Shown: one piece after another, positions 5,824-6,953 of the stretch
Layout: the number at the start of each line of letters is the position of its first letter
Position numbering within the stretch: the first letter of the stretch is position 1
NCBI GenBank assembly: GCA_027307295.1
Contig: DAHUXF010000153.1
Span: 1-6,953, forward strand
Source of the DNA: Acidobacteriaceae bacterium
GTDB lineage: Bacteria > Acidobacteriota > Terriglobia > Terriglobales > Acidobacteriaceae
Direction of reading: 5' to 3'
DNA length: 6,953 bases
Notes under the pieces: model-generated
What the model saw: only the letters and a program-made list of their open reading frames with translations
Databases searched by the model: none
Told to the model about the DNA's origin: nothing
Program-made: the position numbers and the translations under genes

Positions 5824-6648
5824 CTAACGAACACGCTTAGGGCAGGCTACGTCCTTAAGCGTATCGCGCACGGTGCCCATCCCTGCGGTTACCACTGATC
5901 CTGGCAGAGGTTCCATAAAAAAGTCCGGGTTGCTGTCCAGGAACTGGAAGGGGCGTGGTTGATAGATTGTTTTGCCGTGGCCCGAGTCATCGAAGCCGTA
6001 GCCCGCCCATTCGACACGATAGCAGTGCGAATGCGTGACGTCGATCAACAGGGTTTGGCGGGTGTTGACCGGTGCCACAATCTCTTCATTAAGGCGCACA
6101 TCCTTAGCCTTGTCGCAACCGTCTGAATGTGGCAAAAGCACGCGTTGTGCCGCTCCTGCTGGCACCTGTTCTTGCAATTCGCCAATCGAAACCGTTTGTG
6201 GCGGACCGCCACGGTTATCCACAAAGATCGTGACCCAATCGAAAGCTGGCGGCATGTAGGAGAGATTCATGCTTGCCTGGACGGCGCGGTGTTCTGCCCG
6301 GGCGCGTTCTATCTCGTCAGGACGGGCCAGATACAAAGCGAAATATGTTTTCACCCATCCGCAAACCCACGGGATTTTGACCTCGATGTCCTGGGGCTGC
6401 ATGTCCTGGAAGGTGTCACCCCTCCGGCCCTCCGCGTCAAATTCGAACGTGCCCCTGCCGGTGACCGTTCCCAGGTCCCGCCCTTTGAGAAAGATCTTGT
6501 ACCGTTCGCTTGGATTCGCCAGTTCATTGCGCGCCACAATGTGAAATATTGGCGGCTTGCCGCAACCGATACATCCCAGGATCAAGATGAAGGTGAATCT
6601 GGAAATACACCGCCACGTGACACACGATACGGGGCAGCGCTGTTTCAT
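5824..6648 (-). CDS. Putative lipoprotein of unknown function
   Basis: I do not recognise a family. The 274-residue protein starts with a basic, Cys-containing segment (MKQRC...ISR), a short hydrophobic stretch (FTFILILGCIGCG, residues 18-30), then a polar mature part. Cys26 (ILGC) or Cys29 (CIGC) could be the lipidated residue, though neither lipobox is ideal. The mature part has alternating polar and hydrophobic strands suggesting beta structure: YKIFLKGRDLGTV at 50-62, DIEVKIPWVC at 87-96, DWVTIFVDNRGG at 137-148, TVSIGELQEQVPAG at 152-165, TLLIDVTHSHCYRVEWAGYG at 199-218. Seven Cys include 96, 178, 209 and 269 in the mature part, enough for two disulfides if exported. ATG 6648 is preferred over the in-frame ATG 6666 because GAGGA lies seven bases upstream. 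It overlaps, as ATGA, the stop of a possible small ORF, suggesting coupling with the Sel1-repeat gene. Confidence 0.7.
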   Translation of the reverse strand: MKQRCPVSCVTWRCISRFTFILILGCIGCGKPPIFHIVARNELANPSERYKIFLKGRDLGTVTGRGTFEFDAEGRRGDTFQDMQPQDIEVKIPWVCGWVKTYFALYLARPDEIERARAEHRAVQASMNLSYMPPAFDWVTIFVDNRGGPPQTVSIGELQEQVPAGAAQRVLLPHSDGCDKAKDVRLNEEIVAPVNTRQTLLIDVTHSHCYRVEWAGYGFDDSGHGKTIYQPRPFQFLDSNPDFFMEPLPGSVVTAGMGTVRDTLKDVACPKRVR

Positions 6649-6788
6649 GCCTCGATCCTCACCCATAATGCATCAGATTGTATATGGAATGGAGGCACAG
6701 GTGCGGTGACACAGATTTCCGCCCAGTCTTTGCGAACAGCATTAATCGGCTGCCGGATCAGAATGTGCTCTACAACGACCCGACTCAT
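6645..6788 (-). CDS. Possible 47-residue small protein, ATGA-coupled at both ends
   Basis: The ATG at 6788-6786 overlaps the TGA of the Sel1-repeat gene, and its own TGA at 6647-6645 overlaps the ATG of the lipoprotein gene; both junctions read ATGA. Such four-base overlaps are typical of translationally coupled genes. The product begins MSRVVVEHILIRQPINAV and ends SDALWVRIEA. It has no signal peptide, membrane segment or family I recognise. There is no strong Shine-Dalgarno, only AGGG about ten bases before the ATG, so it would depend on coupling. An open frame of this size can arise by chance. A rival reading is that the region is decayed Sel1-repeat sequence, because another frame shows a Sel1-like stretch. 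Confidence 0.35.
   Translation of the reverse strand: MSRVVVEHILIRQPINAVRKDWAEICVTAPVPPFHIQSDALWVRIEA
6656..6660 (-). promoter_or_regulatory. Shine-Dalgarno choosing the lipoprotein start
   Basis: GAGGA on the minus strand, within GGTGAGGA, seven bases before ATG 6648. The alternative in-frame ATG at 6666 has no purine-rich site before it. Confidence 0.6.
6677..6682 (-). promoter_or_regulatory. Possible -10 box before the lipoprotein gene
   Basis: TACAAT (five of six to TATAAT), inside TATACAAT, would place a transcript start near 6670. That keeps the start at 6648 and its ribosome binding site on the mRNA. No -35 match is seen at 16-18 bases, and the site lies inside the possible small ORF, so an internal promoter is tentative. 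Confidence 0.2.
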
Positions 6789-6953
6789 GCAGCTTGACCC
6801 TGGGCGATTGTATGCCTCTGGTCCGCGGCTTTTCGATACCACTTTGCTGCCTCAGCGTCATTCTTCTCGACCCCTCGACCATTTGTATAAGCAATAGCGA
6901 GGTTTGTCTGGCCTTCAGCACATCCTTGTTCAGCGGATTTCTGAAACCATTTA
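6785..6953 (-). CDS. Sel1-repeat protein, C-terminal end only
   Basis: Fifty-five codons of a minus-strand gene that enters from beyond the right edge. The translation begins KWFQKSAEQG, the end of one repeat. One full Sel1 repeat follows: CAEGQTNLAIAYTNGRGVEK then NDAEAAKWYRKAADQ, matching the family pattern of Ala-Gln, Leu, Tyr, Gly-x-Gly-Val, Glu-Ala and Lys-Trp-Tyr-x-Lys-Ala-Ala. A further repeat starts (RHTIAQGQAA) but stops after ten residues. Sel1 repeats are helical pairs that form protein-binding scaffolds, often in exported or signalling proteins (family knowledge). Too little is visible to say where this one acts or what it binds. The TGA at 6787-6785 overlaps an ATG, suggesting an operon with the downstream genes. 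The abrupt end within a repeat suggests possible C-terminal truncation. Confidence 0.85.
   Translation of the reverse strand, partial: KWFQKSAEQGCAEGQTNLAIAYTNGRGVEKNDAEAAKWYRKAADQRHTIAQGQAA

Noticed and set aside
6127..6897. 256-residue plus-strand frame at the right end
   Set aside because: It is antisense to the lipoprotein gene and to clear Sel1-repeat coding sequence, with no family motif of its own.

Overview
The window is a bacterial chromosome segment of moderately high GC (judged by eye, not counted). The gene content fits the Acidobacteriota best: a secreted protein with a TonB C-terminal domain, a MocA-XdhC fusion, a DUF1111 di-haem cytochrome and Sel1 repeats. That is inference from gene style; the window has no phylogenetic marker. 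No rRNA, tRNA, CRISPR array, insertion sequence or phage gene was seen.

Layout. Positions 1-559 (+) hold the C-terminal part of an XdhC/CoxI-family molybdoenzyme maturation factor. It converges, one base apart, on a minus-strand gene (1685-561) that fuses a MocA-type molybdenum cofactor cytidylyltransferase to a second XdhC_C-like domain. Both probably serve a molybdenum hydroxylase (xanthine or CO dehydrogenase family) encoded left of the window. Next, also on the minus strand, is a secreted di-haem c-type cytochrome of the DUF1111 family (3254-1821), closed by a strong intrinsic terminator. A 601-base non-coding stretch upstream of it holds a good promoter candidate and a 14-base perfect palindrome. 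Then comes a minus-strand exported protein with a C-terminal TonB domain (4937-3856). Its reading frame is broken by one base in a C-rich homopolymer.

To the right, a plus-strand DUF1801 protein (5168-5662) has a strong ribosome binding site. The right end is a minus-strand cluster: the end of a Sel1-repeat protein (6953-6785), a possible 47-residue small protein (6788-6645) and an unrecognised putative lipoprotein (6648-5824). Both junctions are ATGA stop/start overlaps, which suggests a translationally coupled operon entering from the right.

The genes form several independent units rather than one pathway. The points most worth a second look are the ATGA-coupled trio with its unknown lipoprotein, the single-base frame break in the TonB-domain gene, and the convergent pair of XdhC_C paralogues.
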